The translations under genes were made by a program, and so were the position numbers. Source: Umezawaea tangerina (lineage in GTDB: Bacteria; Actinomycetota; Actinomycetes; Mycobacteriales; Pseudonocardiaceae). From it: a DNA stretch of 64,000 nucleotides. Location: assembly GCF_003002815.1 (NCBI RefSeq), contig NZ_PVTF01000018.1, positions 62,001 to 126,000 of the forward strand, read 5' to 3'. The notes under the pieces are model-generated. The model saw only the letters and a program-made list of their open reading frames with translations. It had not been told where the DNA came from and did no database searches. Shown piece by piece: positions 37,790-46,904 of the stretch (its first letter is position 1; each line of letters starts with the position of its first letter).

Positions 37790-38574
37790 GGGGGTACCGG
37801 GCGCTGGCGCGGATCTCGGCGAAGAACGCGCTGACCTACCGCCTGGAGTTCGCGTTCGCGCTGTTCGGTGTGCTGTTCCAGTTCGTGGCGCTGCTGGCGG
37901 TGTGGCGGGTGCTGCTGGCCGACAGCACGACAGGCACCGGCTTCACCTGGCCGCAGATGCGCGGCTACCTGCTGGTGGCGTTCGCCTCCGGTGCCGTCGT
38001 CGGGCTGTTCGCCGACTTCCGGATGTCGTTCCGTATCCGCAGCGGGCTCGTGGCGCTCGACCTCATCAAACCCGTGCGGTACCAGGAGGCCCGGTTCGCC
38101 GAGGTGCTCGGCGGGGTGTGGATCGAGGTGCTCGTGGTGCTGCTCGTCGGCGGGGTCACGGTCCTGGTCGCCGGGGCGCCGACCTGGCCGGGCGGCGCGG
38201 AGCTGGCGCTGTTCACCGCGAGCATGGTGCTGCTGATCCCGTTGAAGTTCCTCGTCGTGTACCTGTGCGGGCTGGCGTCGTTCTGGACGCAGAACTACGT
38301 GGGCGTGCAGTGGGCGCGGATCGCGATCGTCAACCTGTTCTCCGGCGCGCTGGTGCCGCTGGCGTACCTGCCCGGCTGGCTGGCGTCGGTGGCGGCGTGG
38401 TCGCCGTTCGCCGGGATGACGTCCACGCCGGGGCTGATCCTCATCGGACGGGCCACCGGCGCGCAGGCCGCGTTCCTGGTGGCCGTCCAGCTCGGCTGGG
38501 TGGTGGTGCTGTGGTTCGGCGCGAAGCTGTTGTGGCGCACCGCGGTCCGGCAGCTGACCGTGAACGGGGGCTGA
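37786..38574 (+). CDS. ABC-2 (DUF990-like) permease subunit 1
   Basis: The 262-residue membrane protein has about six helices and begins at a GTG overlapping the ATPase stop (GTGA). The cytoplasmic loop VALDLIKPVRYQEARF is the type that contacts the ATPase in this family, and NYVGVQWARIAIVNLFSGALVPL is typical of ABC-2/DUF990 permeases. It forms a heterodimer with the next protein by inference. Confidence 0.88.
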   Translation: MRGYRALARISAKNALTYRLEFAFALFGVLFQFVALLAVWRVLLADSTTGTGFTWPQMRGYLLVAFASGAVVGLFADFRMSFRIRSGLVALDLIKPVRYQEARFAEVLGGVWIEVLVVLLVGGVTVLVAGAPTWPGGAELALFTASMVLLIPLKFLVVYLCGLASFWTQNYVGVQWARIAIVNLFSGALVPLAYLPGWLASVAAWSPFAGMTSTPGLILIGRATGAQAAFLVAVQLGWVVVLWFGAKLLWRTAVRQLTVNGG

Positions 38575-38576
38575 GC

Positions 38577-39368
38577 GTGGCACGGGTGGTCCGGCTCTAC
38601 TTCCGGTTCCTCGGGCTGCACCTGCGGGCGCTGCTCGAGTACCAGTCCGACTTCTGGGTCATGGCGGCAGCGACCGTGCTGATCCAGGTGGTGAACCTGG
38701 TGTTCCTCTCCGCAGTCTTCGCCCGGATCCCCACCCTGCGCGGGTGGTCGTTCTGGGCCGTGGTGGCGATGTTCGCGCTGATGGCCATCGCCGAGGGCGT
38801 CGGCTCGTTCTTCTTCGAGGGCACCTGGCGGCTGTCGGAGTCCATCAACCAGGGGTCGCTGGACTACGCGCTGGTGCGGCCCTACCCCGTGGTGCTCCAG
38901 GTGACCAGCGCCGAGATCGGGATCAACGGCCTGACCAACATCATCACCGGGGGCGCGATGCTGGCCACCGCGCTGGCGCACCTGGACGTCCGGTGGTCGG
39001 TGGGGCTGGTCCTGCTGGCCGTGGTGCTGCCCGTCTGCGCGGTCATGATCAAGGTGTCGGTCAACCTCGCGACCAACTCGATCTCGTTCTGGCTGGCGGG
39101 CCCGAGCCCGTTGTTCGCCATGGCGGTCCACCAGGTGGGCGAGCTGGCCCGGTACCCGCTGTCGATCTTCCCGACGGCGCTGAAGGCCACCCTGGGGCTC
39201 GTGGTGCCGTTCGCCTTCATCACCACGTTCCCGCTGGGCTTCCTGCTCGGCACCGGGTCCTCCCCGTGGCTGGGGCTGCTGACCCCGCTGGTGGCCGCCT
39301 ACTGCGTGGCGCTCGCCCTGGTGGCGTTCTCGCGCGGGCTGCGCCGGTACGAGAGCGCGGGCAACTGA
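38577..39368 (+). CDS. ABC-2 (DUF990-like) permease subunit 2
   Basis: The 263-residue six-helix protein starts at a GTG 2 bp after subunit 1. Its loop SINQGSLDYALVRPYPVVLQ aligns by eye with the VRSGLVALDLIKPVR-type loop of subunit 1, supporting a shared fold. Together the three genes make a complete exporter. It is convergent with the SDR gene with 3 bp between stops, and no terminator fits. Confidence 0.88.
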   Translation: MARVVRLYFRFLGLHLRALLEYQSDFWVMAAATVLIQVVNLVFLSAVFARIPTLRGWSFWAVVAMFALMAIAEGVGSFFFEGTWRLSESINQGSLDYALVRPYPVVLQVTSAEIGINGLTNIITGGAMLATALAHLDVRWSVGLVLLAVVLPVCAVMIKVSVNLATNSISFWLAGPSPLFAMAVHQVGELARYPLSIFPTALKATLGLVVPFAFITTFPLGFLLGTGSSPWLGLLTPLVAAYCVALALVAFSRGLRRYESAGN

Positions 39369-39371
39369 CCG

Positions 39372-40235
39372 CTACGCCTTCGGGTAGTGGCGGCGCAGGT
39401 TGGTGGTGACGACGCGGTCGACCGCCCGGTCGGGCAGCACCCGGACGAGCCGGGTGATCAGGGCGGCGTCCCGGCCGACGGTGTAGCGGGTGCGCGGCCT
39501 GCGGGCCGTCACGGCCTTCGCGATCACCAGCGCGGCGGCGTCGGCGGTGACGCCCGACGCGGTGCCCGTGGCCATCAGCCTGTTGGTCGCCTCGACCATG
39601 CCGCCGTAGCGCTCGTGCTGCGCGGGCGTCATCCCGGCGGCCAGGTCGTTCGCCGTCGCGACCCCGCGGTGGGCGATCTCCGTGCGCACACCGCCGGGCT
39701 CGACGACGACCACGTGCACGCCCAGCGGGGCGACCTCCCGGCGCAGCGAGTCGCTGACCGCCTCCAGGGCGAACTTCGCCCCGGCGTACGCGCCGTAGGT
39801 GGCCATGGCGACCTTGCCGCCGACCGAGCTGATGTTGACCACGCGTCCCCCGCTGTCCAGCAGGGCGGGCAGGAGCGCCTGGGTGACGGCGACGTGGCCG
39901 AACAGGTTGACCTCGAACACCCACCGCCACCGCTCCATCGGCAGGGACTCGACCGGGGCGTTGACCTGGATGCCCGCGTTGTTGACGACCGCGCGCAGCG
40001 GCCGCGCGTCGGCGGCGACCCGCGCGGCGAGCGCCCGCACGTGCTCGGGCTCGGTGATGTCGAGGATGACCGGCTCGACGCCGTCCGCCCTGATGGCGTC
40101 GGCGTCGCGGTCGCGGCGGACACCGGCCAGGACGTGGAACCCCCGACGGGCGAGCTCGCGGGCGGCGGAGGCGCCCATGCCGGTGGAGGCCCCGGTCACG
40201 ACGACCAGCTCCTGAGTTTCAGATGACGTTGTCAC
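39372..40235 (-). CDS. Short-chain dehydrogenase/reductase
   Basis: The 287-residue enzyme has the NAD(P) loop VTGASTGMGASAA, NNAGIQ, and the catalytic Ser (ISSVGGK) and YxxxK (YAGAKFALE) residues. The aromatic Tyr is at about 149 with Lys four residues on. Substrate unknown. It starts at a GTG inside one of two repeated operator-like sequences and is divergent from a TetR gene, so it is probably repressed by it. Confidence 0.92.
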   Translation of the reverse strand: MTTSSETQELVVVTGASTGMGASAARELARRGFHVLAGVRRDRDADAIRADGVEPVILDITEPEHVRALAARVAADARPLRAVVNNAGIQVNAPVESLPMERWRWVFEVNLFGHVAVTQALLPALLDSGGRVVNISSVGGKVAMATYGAYAGAKFALEAVSDSLRREVAPLGVHVVVVEPGGVRTEIAHRGVATANDLAAGMTPAQHERYGGMVEATNRLMATGTASGVTADAAALVIAKAVTARRPRTRYTVGRDAALITRLVRVLPDRAVDRVVTTNLRRHYPKA

Positions 40236-40271
40236 CTCTTCGACGGTACCCGTTCAGATGACGGTGTCAAC
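40218..40271. promoter_or_regulatory. Paired TetR-type operators (TGAC-n3-GTCA)
   Basis: TTCAGATGACGTTGTCACC at 40218-40236 is repeated as TTCAGATGACGGTGTCAAC at 40253-40271, a 35-bp period. Each holds a TGACnnnGTCA dyad. The first overlaps the SDR start codon and the second overlaps the TetR promoter (TATGCT a few bases before the ATG), fitting joint repression. Confidence 0.75.
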
Positions 40272-40285
40272 TGTATGCTGGGCCC

Positions 40286-40930
40286 ATGGCCACCCGCGCG
40301 GAGTCCGCCGCCGTCACCCGCCGCTCCCTGCTCGACGCGGCCGCCGAGCTGCTCGACGAGGGCGGGCCCGAGGCGGTCACCCTGCGCGAGGTGGGCGCGC
40401 GGGCAGGTGTGACGCGGGGAGCGCCGTACCGGCACTTCGCGGGCAAGGACAGCCTGCTGACCGCCGTGGCTGCCGAGGGCTGGGAGCGGGTCGGCGACCG
40501 GGTGCAGGCCCTGCGAGCCGACCCCGACCTGCCCGCCTCCGAGAGGCTGCGCGGCGCCCTCCGCGCCCTCATCGACGTCGGCCGCCGCCAACCGCACCTC
40601 TACCAGCTGCTGTTCAAGCCGCAGGGAGCACGCGGGGACGGGCTCGAACGCGTCCGGCTCCAGCTGTGCGGACCGGAGGGCGACCCGACCGCGGCCGTCC
40701 GCGCGGCCGGGCGGTTCCAGGACGAGTTCCAGGCCATCGTCGCCGCCCTCGTCGGGGAGGCGGACGCGCGGCACTACGGCGCGCTGCTGATGACCAGCGC
40801 CCACGGCATCGCGGGCATGGAGCTCAGCGGCCACCTCGACGGCGACAAGTGGCGGACCACCGCGGACGAGCTCGTCGACACGCTCGTCCGCATGGTCTCC
40901 GACGCCAGCGTGACGACCTGGGAGACCTAG
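40286..40930 (+). CDS. TetR-family regulator (TetR_C_33-like)
   Basis: The 214-residue regulator has its helix-turn-helix at about 28-50 (TLREVGARAGVTRGAPYRHFAGKDSLL). A TATGCT -10 motif ends about 7 bp before the ATG, suggesting a leaderless mRNA. It is divergent from the SDR with twin operators between them. Its stop codon overlaps that of the following convergent gene. Confidence 0.92.
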   Translation: MATRAESAAVTRRSLLDAAAELLDEGGPEAVTLREVGARAGVTRGAPYRHFAGKDSLLTAVAAEGWERVGDRVQALRADPDLPASERLRGALRALIDVGRRQPHLYQLLFKPQGARGDGLERVRLQLCGPEGDPTAAVRAAGRFQDEFQAIVAALVGEADARHYGALLMTSAHGIAGMELSGHLDGDKWRTTADELVDTLVRMVSDASVTTWET

Positions 40931-41553
40931 GAGACCGACCAGAGGGACCACCCGGCGGACACGTCGAACACCCGCAGCAGCCTGCCGTCCACGGTGTTCG
41001 CGGTGACCTCGGTGACCTGCGTGGTCGCATTGCGCTCGGCGACCGGCGTGCCCACGATCCGCACGTCGCCGACCGGCGTCAACGGCTTCCAGCCGCCTGA
41101 GCAGTCGTCGGTGTGCAGCAGCGAGCCGTCCTGGCCGCGCGCGAACACCTCGGTGATCCCGGTGTTCGGCTGGTACACGGCCACCGGGTCGCCCGCGAGG
41201 CCCGTGTCGTCCAGGACCTCCCACCCGGACCAGCCCTCGACGGTCCGGTCGGTGTGCACGAGCCTGCCACCGAGGTCGCGGGCGAACACCTCGGTGGCGT
41301 GGCGGCGCGGCTCGTGCACCCAGCCGGGCGTGCCGACGATCTTCTGGTCACCGACGGGCGTCCACGGCGACCAGCCCGCGCCGGTGTCGTAGGTGTGGAT
41401 CACGCTCCCGTCGGCGGCACGCGCGAAGCCCTGGGCGTCCCGCGGCCCCGAAGGGTGGTCCGGGACCGCGGCCGCCGCACCCGACGGCGCGGAGAGCACG
41501 GCCAGGGCGGTGAGCCCCAGCAGGGCCGAGCCGAACCCGTGCGCCTTCACCAC
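40927..41553 (-). CDS. Secreted PLL-like beta-propeller (lectin-like) repeat protein
   Basis: The 208-residue protein starts at a GTG with GGGGGA five bases upstream. A signal peptide (GFGSALLGLTALAVLSAPSG) is cleaved near AAAAVP. The mature part has about four repeats of roughly 45 residues built on xEVFARDxxGxLxHTD...GWxxW (for example ITEVFARGQDGSLLHTDDCS). This resembles PLL/tectonin-like propeller blades that bind sugars. It may bind a cell-surface glycan; ligand unknown. It is convergent with TetR, sharing a CTAG at the stops. Confidence 0.8.
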   Translation of the reverse strand: MVKAHGFGSALLGLTALAVLSAPSGAAAAVPDHPSGPRDAQGFARAADGSVIHTYDTGAGWSPWTPVGDQKIVGTPGWVHEPRRHATEVFARDLGGRLVHTDRTVEGWSGWEVLDDTGLAGDPVAVYQPNTGITEVFARGQDGSLLHTDDCSGGWKPLTPVGDVRIVGTPVAERNATTQVTEVTANTVDGRLLRVFDVSAGWSLWSVS

Positions 41554-41631
41554 CGCGTTCCCCCAAGACTCCGTCGACAGCCGCACGACCGAAGCTATCG
41601 ACGGGACCTTCGAAAAACCTCAAAGCGCCTT

Positions 41632-42564
41632 TCAGGCCAGGTGGGACGCGACCTCCGCGGCGACCAGCTCGACGTGGTCGAGGTCGGCCACGTCGAGGAT
41701 CTGGAGGTAGACCCTCGTGACCCCGGTCCGCTCCCGCCACTGCGACAGCCTCTCCACGACCTCCGCGGGCGTGCCCGCGACACCGCCGGCGCGCAGCTCG
41801 TCGACCTCGCGGCCGATCTTCGCGGCCCGGCGGGCGACCTCGGCGTCGTCGCGGCCGACGCACGTGACCAGCGCGACGGAGCGGGTGATCTCCGCCTGGT
41901 CGCGGCCGATCTCGGCGCACGCCCGCGCGACGCGGTCGAACTGCCGGTTCGCCGTGTCGAAGTCCTGGAACGGCAGGTTGAACTCGTGCGCGAACCTGGC
42001 CGCCAGCGCGGGGGTGCGCTTGGCGCCGACCCCGCCGATCAGCACCGGCACCGGCGACTGCACCGGCTTGGGCAGCGCGGGCGAGTCGGTGAGCCGGTAG
42101 TGCTCGCCCTCGAAGGAGAACGTCTCCCCGGCGGGTGTGCCCAGCAGGCCGGTGACGATCTCCAGCTGCTCGGCGTAGCGGTCGAAGCGCTCGCCGACCG
42201 GCGGGAACGGGATGCCGTAGGCGGAGTGCTCGTCGGAGTACCAGCCTGCGCCGAAACCGAGCTCGACCCGGCCGCCGGACATCGCGTCCACCTGGGCGAC
42301 GCTGATCGCCAGCGGGCCGGGGTGGCGGAAGGTGGCGGCGGTCATCAGCGTGCCGAGCCGGATGCGGGAGGTCTCGCGGGCCAGGCCGGCGAGCGTGACC
42401 CACGCGTCGGTGGGGCCGGGCAGGCCGTCGGTGGAGCCCATCCGCAGGTAGTGGTCCGACCTGAAGAAGGCGTCGTAGCCCGCGTCCTCCGCGGTCCGCG
42501 CGATGCGCAGCAGGTCGTCGTAGCTGGCCCCTTGCTGGGGCTCGGTGAAGATCCGGAGTTCCAC
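41632..42564 (-). CDS. LLM-class F420-dependent oxidoreductase
   Basis: The 310-residue luciferase-like protein starts at the GTG at 42564. The F420/FMN barrel features are FFRSDHYLRMG, RIRLGTLMTAATFRHP, GGRVELGFGAGWYSDEHSAYG and a C-terminal VTRVYLQILD. The GAGW motif and sequence character match the TIGR03560-type group that uses coenzyme F420. Substrate unknown. The next gene upstream on the same strand is a TetR regulator 26 bp away, suggesting co-transcription. Confidence 0.88.
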   Translation of the reverse strand: MELRIFTEPQQGASYDDLLRIARTAEDAGYDAFFRSDHYLRMGSTDGLPGPTDAWVTLAGLARETSRIRLGTLMTAATFRHPGPLAISVAQVDAMSGGRVELGFGAGWYSDEHSAYGIPFPPVGERFDRYAEQLEIVTGLLGTPAGETFSFEGEHYRLTDSPALPKPVQSPVPVLIGGVGAKRTPALAARFAHEFNLPFQDFDTANRQFDRVARACAEIGRDQAEITRSVALVTCVGRDDAEVARRAAKIGREVDELRAGGVAGTPAEVVERLSQWRERTGVTRVYLQILDVADLDHVELVAAEVASHLA

Positions 42565-42590
42565 CCGGCCCAAACTAGCGCGCCGGCCGG

Positions 42591-43250
42591 CTAGTGGCGG
42601 CGTGAACGTGACCGGCCCCTCGGCGGGGCCACGGGCGGCACGCCGTCGCGCACCCGCAGGCCCTCGACGACCCGGACGATGGTGCGTTCCACGTCCGCGC
42701 TGGCCTTCTTCGGGTCCGACGCGGCGGCGATGGTGCTGGCGCCCGCGGACAGCGATCCGAACAGCAGCCGCGCGGTGATCTCGACCGGCATGTCCTCGAT
42801 CTCGCCGGACTCCACGAGCAGCTCGATGGCGGTGCGCAGCAGACCGTAGCTGAAGTGCTCCTCGGCCTCGCGCCAGCGCTCCCAGCCCATCACGACCGGG
42901 GCCTCGTGGATCACGATGCGCTGGTAGGAGGGCTCCAGGCAGACCCGGACGTAGGCGCGCAGCCCCTCGATGGCGGTCTCCCACGGGTCGCCCGGAGCGG
43001 AGACGATCGCCGACAGCCTGCTCATGAACTTGTTCTCCACGGCGTCGAAGGCCGCCTCGAACAGGGCCTGCTTGCCGCTGAAGTGGTGGTAGAGCGCGCC
43101 TTTGGTGACCCTGGCGCGCTTGGTGACCTCGTCGAGGGACGTGCCCGCGTAGCCGCGCTTGGTGAACAGCTCCACCGCGTTGTCCACGAGCGCCTGCCTC
43201 GTGGACTCCGAGTACTCGACGCGTCTCGACCCCGTTGTCACCACGCTCAC
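42591..43250 (-). CDS. TetR-family regulator
   Basis: The 219-residue protein has an HTH at about 38-58 (TSLDEVTKRARVTKGALYHHFSGKQALF) and a larger ligand domain. The basic tail ends PRGRSRSRRH. The GTG at 43250 lies 11 bp from a pair of CATACCG-type palindromes, so it very probably represses itself and the divergent gene pair at 43368. Confidence 0.92.
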   Translation of the reverse strand: MSVVTTGSRRVEYSESTRQALVDNAVELFTKRGYAGTSLDEVTKRARVTKGALYHHFSGKQALFEAAFDAVENKFMSRLSAIVSAPGDPWETAIEGLRAYVRVCLEPSYQRIVIHEAPVVMGWERWREAEEHFSYGLLRTAIELLVESGEIEDMPVEITARLLFGSLSAGASTIAAASDPKKASADVERTIVRVVEGLRVRDGVPPVAPPRGRSRSRRH

Positions 43251-43260
43251 AACCGTACGA

Positions 43261-43318
43261 CATACCGACGGTACGTACCGGTGGTATGTTGGCCACGACG
43301 GGCCATACCGACGGTATG
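43261..43318. promoter_or_regulatory. Twin CATACCG/CGGTATG operators
   Basis: A 28-bp near-perfect palindrome (43261-43288, CATACCGACGGTAC in its left half) and a perfect 15-bp palindrome CATACCGACGGTATG (43304-43318) occupy the gap between the TetR start and the divergent operon. Arms are identical, so one regulator should bind both. Confidence 0.85.
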
Positions 43319-43367
43319 CTAAAGACCCCGAGTATGAGCCCCCTCACCCACGAGAGGAGGCCCGACC

Positions 43368-43820
43368 ATGGGCTGGAGCGACTTCTACCGGCGACGCGAC
43401 GAGCTGGCCGCCGTGCTCGACCGGGCCGAGCGGAACCCCGCGGCCCCGCCGGAGTTCGACCCGGACGTGTTCGCCGACGCCGACGAGCTGCTGCTCGCCC
43501 TGCACCACCGGTGGCTCCAGCAGCTCACCGGTCGGCTGGGCGTGGCGCTGACCGACGGCGACGACCGCGTCGACGCGGTCCTCACGACCTGGCGCGCGCT
43601 CGCCGCCGAGCAGCCCGCGCTGCGCGGCCTGCTGGACGCCCACCTCACCGACCCCGAGGCCGTCGGGCGCGAGGAGCGCCTGCTGGCGTTGACCTCCGGT
43701 CTCGCCGAGCTCTCCGAGCCCACCGCCGAGGTCTCCGCGATCGGTGCGGCGTTCCTCGCGCTGATCCGTTCGGAGCCCGCCGTGCGAACGTCCCGCAAGC
43801 GCCTGTTGAGCAGGGCCTGA
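43368..43820 (+). CDS. Helical hypothetical protein in TetR-controlled operon
   Basis: The 150-residue, all-helical, Ala/Leu/Arg/Asp-rich protein begins MGWSDFYRRRDELAAVLDRA, with GAGAGGAGG upstream. It has no membrane segment and no recognised motif. It is followed after 23 bp by an SDR gene and lies directly downstream of the CATACCG operators. Function unknown. Confidence 0.8.
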   Translation: MGWSDFYRRRDELAAVLDRAERNPAAPPEFDPDVFADADELLLALHHRWLQQLTGRLGVALTDGDDRVDAVLTTWRALAAEQPALRGLLDAHLTDPEAVGREERLLALTSGLAELSEPTAEVSAIGAAFLALIRSEPAVRTSRKRLLSRA

Positions 43821-43843
43821 GCGAACTTGGTTAGGTGACGGGC

Positions 43844-44767
43844 ATGTGGACCGAAGCGGACATCCCCGACCAGACCGGCCGCACCGTGGTGGTCACCGGG
43901 GCGAACTCGGGCCTCGGGCTGCGCTCGGCCGAGGTGCTCGGCGCCAGGGGCGCGCGGGTGCTCATGGCCTGCCGCTCCCCCGAACGCGGCGCCGAGGCGC
44001 TGCGGCGCGTGCTCGCGACCGGCGCGAAGGCCGAGCTCGTCGAACTGGACCTGGCCGACCTCTCGTCGGTCCGCAGAGCCGCCGCGGACGTCCGGGAGCG
44101 CACCGGTGACGCGGTCGACGTGCTGATGAACAACGCGGGCGTGATGGCGACGCCGCGCGGCTGGACCGTCGACCACTTCGAGACCCAGTTCGGCACCAAC
44201 CACCTCGGGCACGCCGCGCTCACGTGGCTGCTCATGCCCGCCCTGCGCACCCGGCCGGGCGCGCGCGTGGTGACGCTGTCGAGCCTCGCCCACAAGATGG
44301 GCGGGCTCCAGCTCGCCGACCCGAACTTCGAGGCCCGCGGCTACTCGGCGTGGCAGGCCTACGGCCAGTCGAAGCTGGCCAACCTGCTGTTCGCCAACGC
44401 CCTGGCCCGGCACCTGGCGGCGGCCGGACTGGACGTGACGTCGGTCGCAGCCCACCCCGGCCTGACCGGCACGAACCTGGGCGCCAACCACGCGAAGTCG
44501 CAGGGCAGCGCGCTGCTCGGCGGCGTCGTGAAGGTGTGGGACGCCGTGGTCACCCAGAGCGTGGAGCAGGGCGCGTTGCCGCAGCTCCACGCCGCGACGG
44601 CACCCGGCGTGCTGCCCGACGACTACTACGGCCCCGGCGCGCTGGGCGAGACCCGCGGCCACCCCAAGCCGGCCTCCAGGAGCAAGGCCGCGCGGGACGA
44701 CGTCACGGCCGACCGGCTGTGGGACCTCACGGCCACTCTCACCGGGGTAACCCCGGATCCGGCGTGA
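43844..44767 (+). CDS. Short-chain dehydrogenase (retinol dehydrogenase-like)
   Basis: The 307-residue enzyme has [36 protein letters not shown], the Ser in TLSSLAHK and [11 protein letters not shown] (YxxxK). This is the pattern of the RDH/WWOX-like SDR group. The ATG at 43844 has AGGTGA six bases upstream; a GTG at 43835 is the alternative. It probably forms a TetR-controlled operon with the preceding gene. Substrate unknown. Confidence 0.9.
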   Translation: MWTEADIPDQTGRTVVVTGANSGLGLRSAEVLGARGARVLMACRSPERGAEALRRVLATGAKAELVELDLADLSSVRRAAADVRERTGDAVDVLMNNAGVMATPRGWTVDHFETQFGTNHLGHAALTWLLMPALRTRPGARVVTLSSLAHKMGGLQLADPNFEARGYSAWQAYGQSKLANLLFANALARHLAAAGLDVTSVAAHPGLTGTNLGANHAKSQGSALLGGVVKVWDAVVTQSVEQGALPQLHAATAPGVLPDDYYGPGALGETRGHPKPASRSKAARDDVTADRLWDLTATLTGVTPDPA

Positions 44768-44804
44768 CCCCGACCACGCGCGCGCGAAGCGTAGGGTGAC
44801 CAGC

Positions 44805-45809
44805 GTGACGCCGGTACCAGAGGGTCGGAAGCTGCTGCGGCTCGAGGTCCGCAACAGCCAGACGCCGATCGAGAAGAAGCCCTCGTGGATCAAGACGAAG
44901 GCCAAGATGGGCCCCGAGTTCCGGGAGCTCAAGGGCCTCGTCAAACGCGAGGGGCTGCACACGGTCTGCGAAGAGGCCGGTTGTCCCAACATCTACGAGT
45001 GCTGGGAAGACCGCGAGGCCACGTTCCTCATCGGTGGCGAGCAGTGCACGCGGCGCTGCGACTTCTGCCAGATCGACACGGGCAAGCCGGACGACCTCGA
45101 CCGCGACGAGCCGCGCCGGGTCGCCGAGTCGGTCCAGGCGATGGGCCTGCGCTACTCGACCGTCACCGGTGTCGCCCGCGACGACCTCCCCGACGGCGGC
45201 GCGTGGCTGTACGCGGAGACCGTGCGGCTGATCCACCAGCTCAACCCCGGCACGGGTGTCGAGCTGCTGATCCCGGACTTCAACGCGGTGCCCGAGCAGC
45301 TGGCCGAGGTGTTCGCCTCGCGGCCGGAGGTGCTCGCGCACAACGTGGAGACCGTGCCGCGGATCTTCAAGCGCATCCGCCCCGCGTTCCGCTACGAGCG
45401 CTCGCTCGACGTGATCACCAAGGCCCGCGAGTTCGGCCTGGTCACCAAGTCCAACCTGATCCTCGGCATGGGCGAGACCCCGGAAGAGGTCACCCAGGCG
45501 CTGCGCGACCTGCACGACGCGGGCTGCGAGATCATCACGATCACCCAGTACCTGCGGCCCTCGCCGCGGCACCACCCCGTCGAGCGCTGGGTGAAGCCGG
45601 AGGAGTTCGTCGCGCACTCCGACGACGCCAAGGCCATGGGCTTCTCGGGCGTGATGGCCGGTCCGCTGGTGCGGTCCTCCTATCGCGCCGGACGGCTGTA
45701 CGCGACCGCCGTGCAGGAGCGCGGCGAGGAGCTGCCGGAGAACCTCCAGCACCTGCTGCAGGCCGGGAGCGCCGCCCAGGAGGCCAGCTCGCTGCTCGCC
45801 CCCCGCTAG
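44805..45809 (+). CDS. lipA: Lipoyl synthase LipA
   Basis: The 334-residue radical SAM enzyme inserts two sulfurs into octanoyl-lipoyl domains. The auxiliary cluster cysteines are C55, C60 and C66 ([12 protein letters not shown]) and the radical SAM ones are C81, C85 and C88 (CTRRCDFC). The GTG at 44805 with AGGGTGA upstream is preferred over the GTG at 44796. lipB lies almost 10 kb upstream instead of adjacent, a consequence of the accessory block between. Confidence 0.96.
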   Translation: MTPVPEGRKLLRLEVRNSQTPIEKKPSWIKTKAKMGPEFRELKGLVKREGLHTVCEEAGCPNIYECWEDREATFLIGGEQCTRRCDFCQIDTGKPDDLDRDEPRRVAESVQAMGLRYSTVTGVARDDLPDGGAWLYAETVRLIHQLNPGTGVELLIPDFNAVPEQLAEVFASRPEVLAHNVETVPRIFKRIRPAFRYERSLDVITKAREFGLVTKSNLILGMGETPEEVTQALRDLHDAGCEIITITQYLRPSPRHHPVERWVKPEEFVAHSDDAKAMGFSGVMAGPLVRSSYRAGRLYATAVQERGEELPENLQHLLQAGSAAQEASSLLAPR

Positions 45810-45813
45810 TCCA

Positions 45814-45843
45814 CTGTGCCCCGGCGTCCGCGTCGGGGCACAG
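45814..45843. terminator. Bidirectional terminator after lipA
   Basis: CTGTGCCCCG at 45814-45823 pairs perfectly with CGGGGCACAG at 45834-45843. It fills the 34 bp between the convergent stops of lipA and the reductase gene. Confidence 0.8.
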
Positions 45844-46881
45844 CTATGTGCGGACGAGCTCGTGGACCACGACGCCGTCGAGGGTGCGCACGAAGTCGGC
45901 GCCGAACGCGCTCGACGGCGTGTGAGACCCGGCGGGCACGCCGCCGTCGAGGAGCCGTTGCACCGCCCGGACGACGGCGTCGGCGGTGAGGTCGTAGGCG
46001 TTGGGCGCGGTGAGCGCGACGGACACCGTGCGCCCCTCGACGTCGGACACCTCGCCCCACACCTCGGACCGAGTCTTGGCGCGCAGCTCCTCGCCGGGCC
46101 CGGAGATCCGCTGCGCCACGGCCTTGCCGAAGCCCTGCGCCAGAGACGTGCGCAGCAGCGGCCCGAACAGCGCCTGGAGGTGTCCGGCGAGGCCGGGCAG
46201 CACGGTGAACGTGGTGATGTTCGGGATGCCGGTCGACCGGTAGGCGGTGCTCACGTCGCCCCACGGGATCGCGCCGACGTCGCGCGCGCCCGAGTGGAAC
46301 GCGGCGCTGCGCCTGCGGTGGCCGACGCGGAAGGTCCGCAGCTCGCCGTCGACCCGCGCCCGACCGCCGTTCGCGCTGCCCTCGACGGACGTCTTCGTGG
46401 TGCCGGGGCTCGCGCCGCCGCCCGTGGTGAAGGCGAGGTCGAGGTGCGTCGCGCCGGGCAGCGCGGCGGCGAGCACGGCGGCCACGCAGTCGGTCGGCAC
46501 GACGTCGAACCCGGTGCCGGGCAGCAGGACCACCCCGGCGGCCTTCGCCTCCCCGTCACGGGCGGCGACGGCCTCGAACACGTCGATCTCGCCGGTGATG
46601 TCGGTGTAGTGCGTGCCGGTCGCCAGGCAGGCGTCCACCATCGGCCGCGAGGTGGCCGAGAACGGGCCCGCGCAGTGCGCGACCACGTCGACGTCCCGCA
46701 GCGCGTCGGCGGCGTCGTCGAGCCCGAACGCGCGGTGCTCAAGGCCGAGGCGCTCGGCCAGCGGCGCGACCTTCGCGGCGGACCGCCCGGCCAGCACCGG
46801 CCTCAGGCCGCGTCGCACGGCCAGTTCGGCGATCAGCACGCCGGTGTACCCGTTGGCGCCGTAGAGCATCCACGTGGTCAT
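45844..46881 (-). CDS. Saccharopine dehydrogenase-like / trans-acting enoyl reductase-type oxidoreductase
   Basis: The 345-residue protein begins MTTWMLYGANGYTGVLIAELAVRRG (NAD(P) loop) and carries AGRSAAKVAPLA, VVAHCAGPF, GTHYTDITGE and LLPGTGFDVVPTD, the marks of the saccharopine-dehydrogenase-like family. In mycobacteria relatives act as trans enoyl reductases in lipid synthesis; others are of unknown function. Single gene, convergent with lipA. Confidence 0.87.
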   Translation of the reverse strand: MTTWMLYGANGYTGVLIAELAVRRGLRPVLAGRSAAKVAPLAERLGLEHRAFGLDDAADALRDVDVVAHCAGPFSATSRPMVDACLATGTHYTDITGEIDVFEAVAARDGEAKAAGVVLLPGTGFDVVPTDCVAAVLAAALPGATHLDLAFTTGGGASPGTTKTSVEGSANGGRARVDGELRTFRVGHRRRSAAFHSGARDVGAIPWGDVSTAYRSTGIPNITTFTVLPGLAGHLQALFGPLLRTSLAQGFGKAVAQRISGPGEELRAKTRSEVWGEVSDVEGRTVSVALTAPNAYDLTADAVVRAVQRLLDGGVPAGSHTPSSAFGADFVRTLDGVVVHELVRT

Positions 46882-46904
46882 GGCCGAACGCTACCAGCGA
46901 GTAG

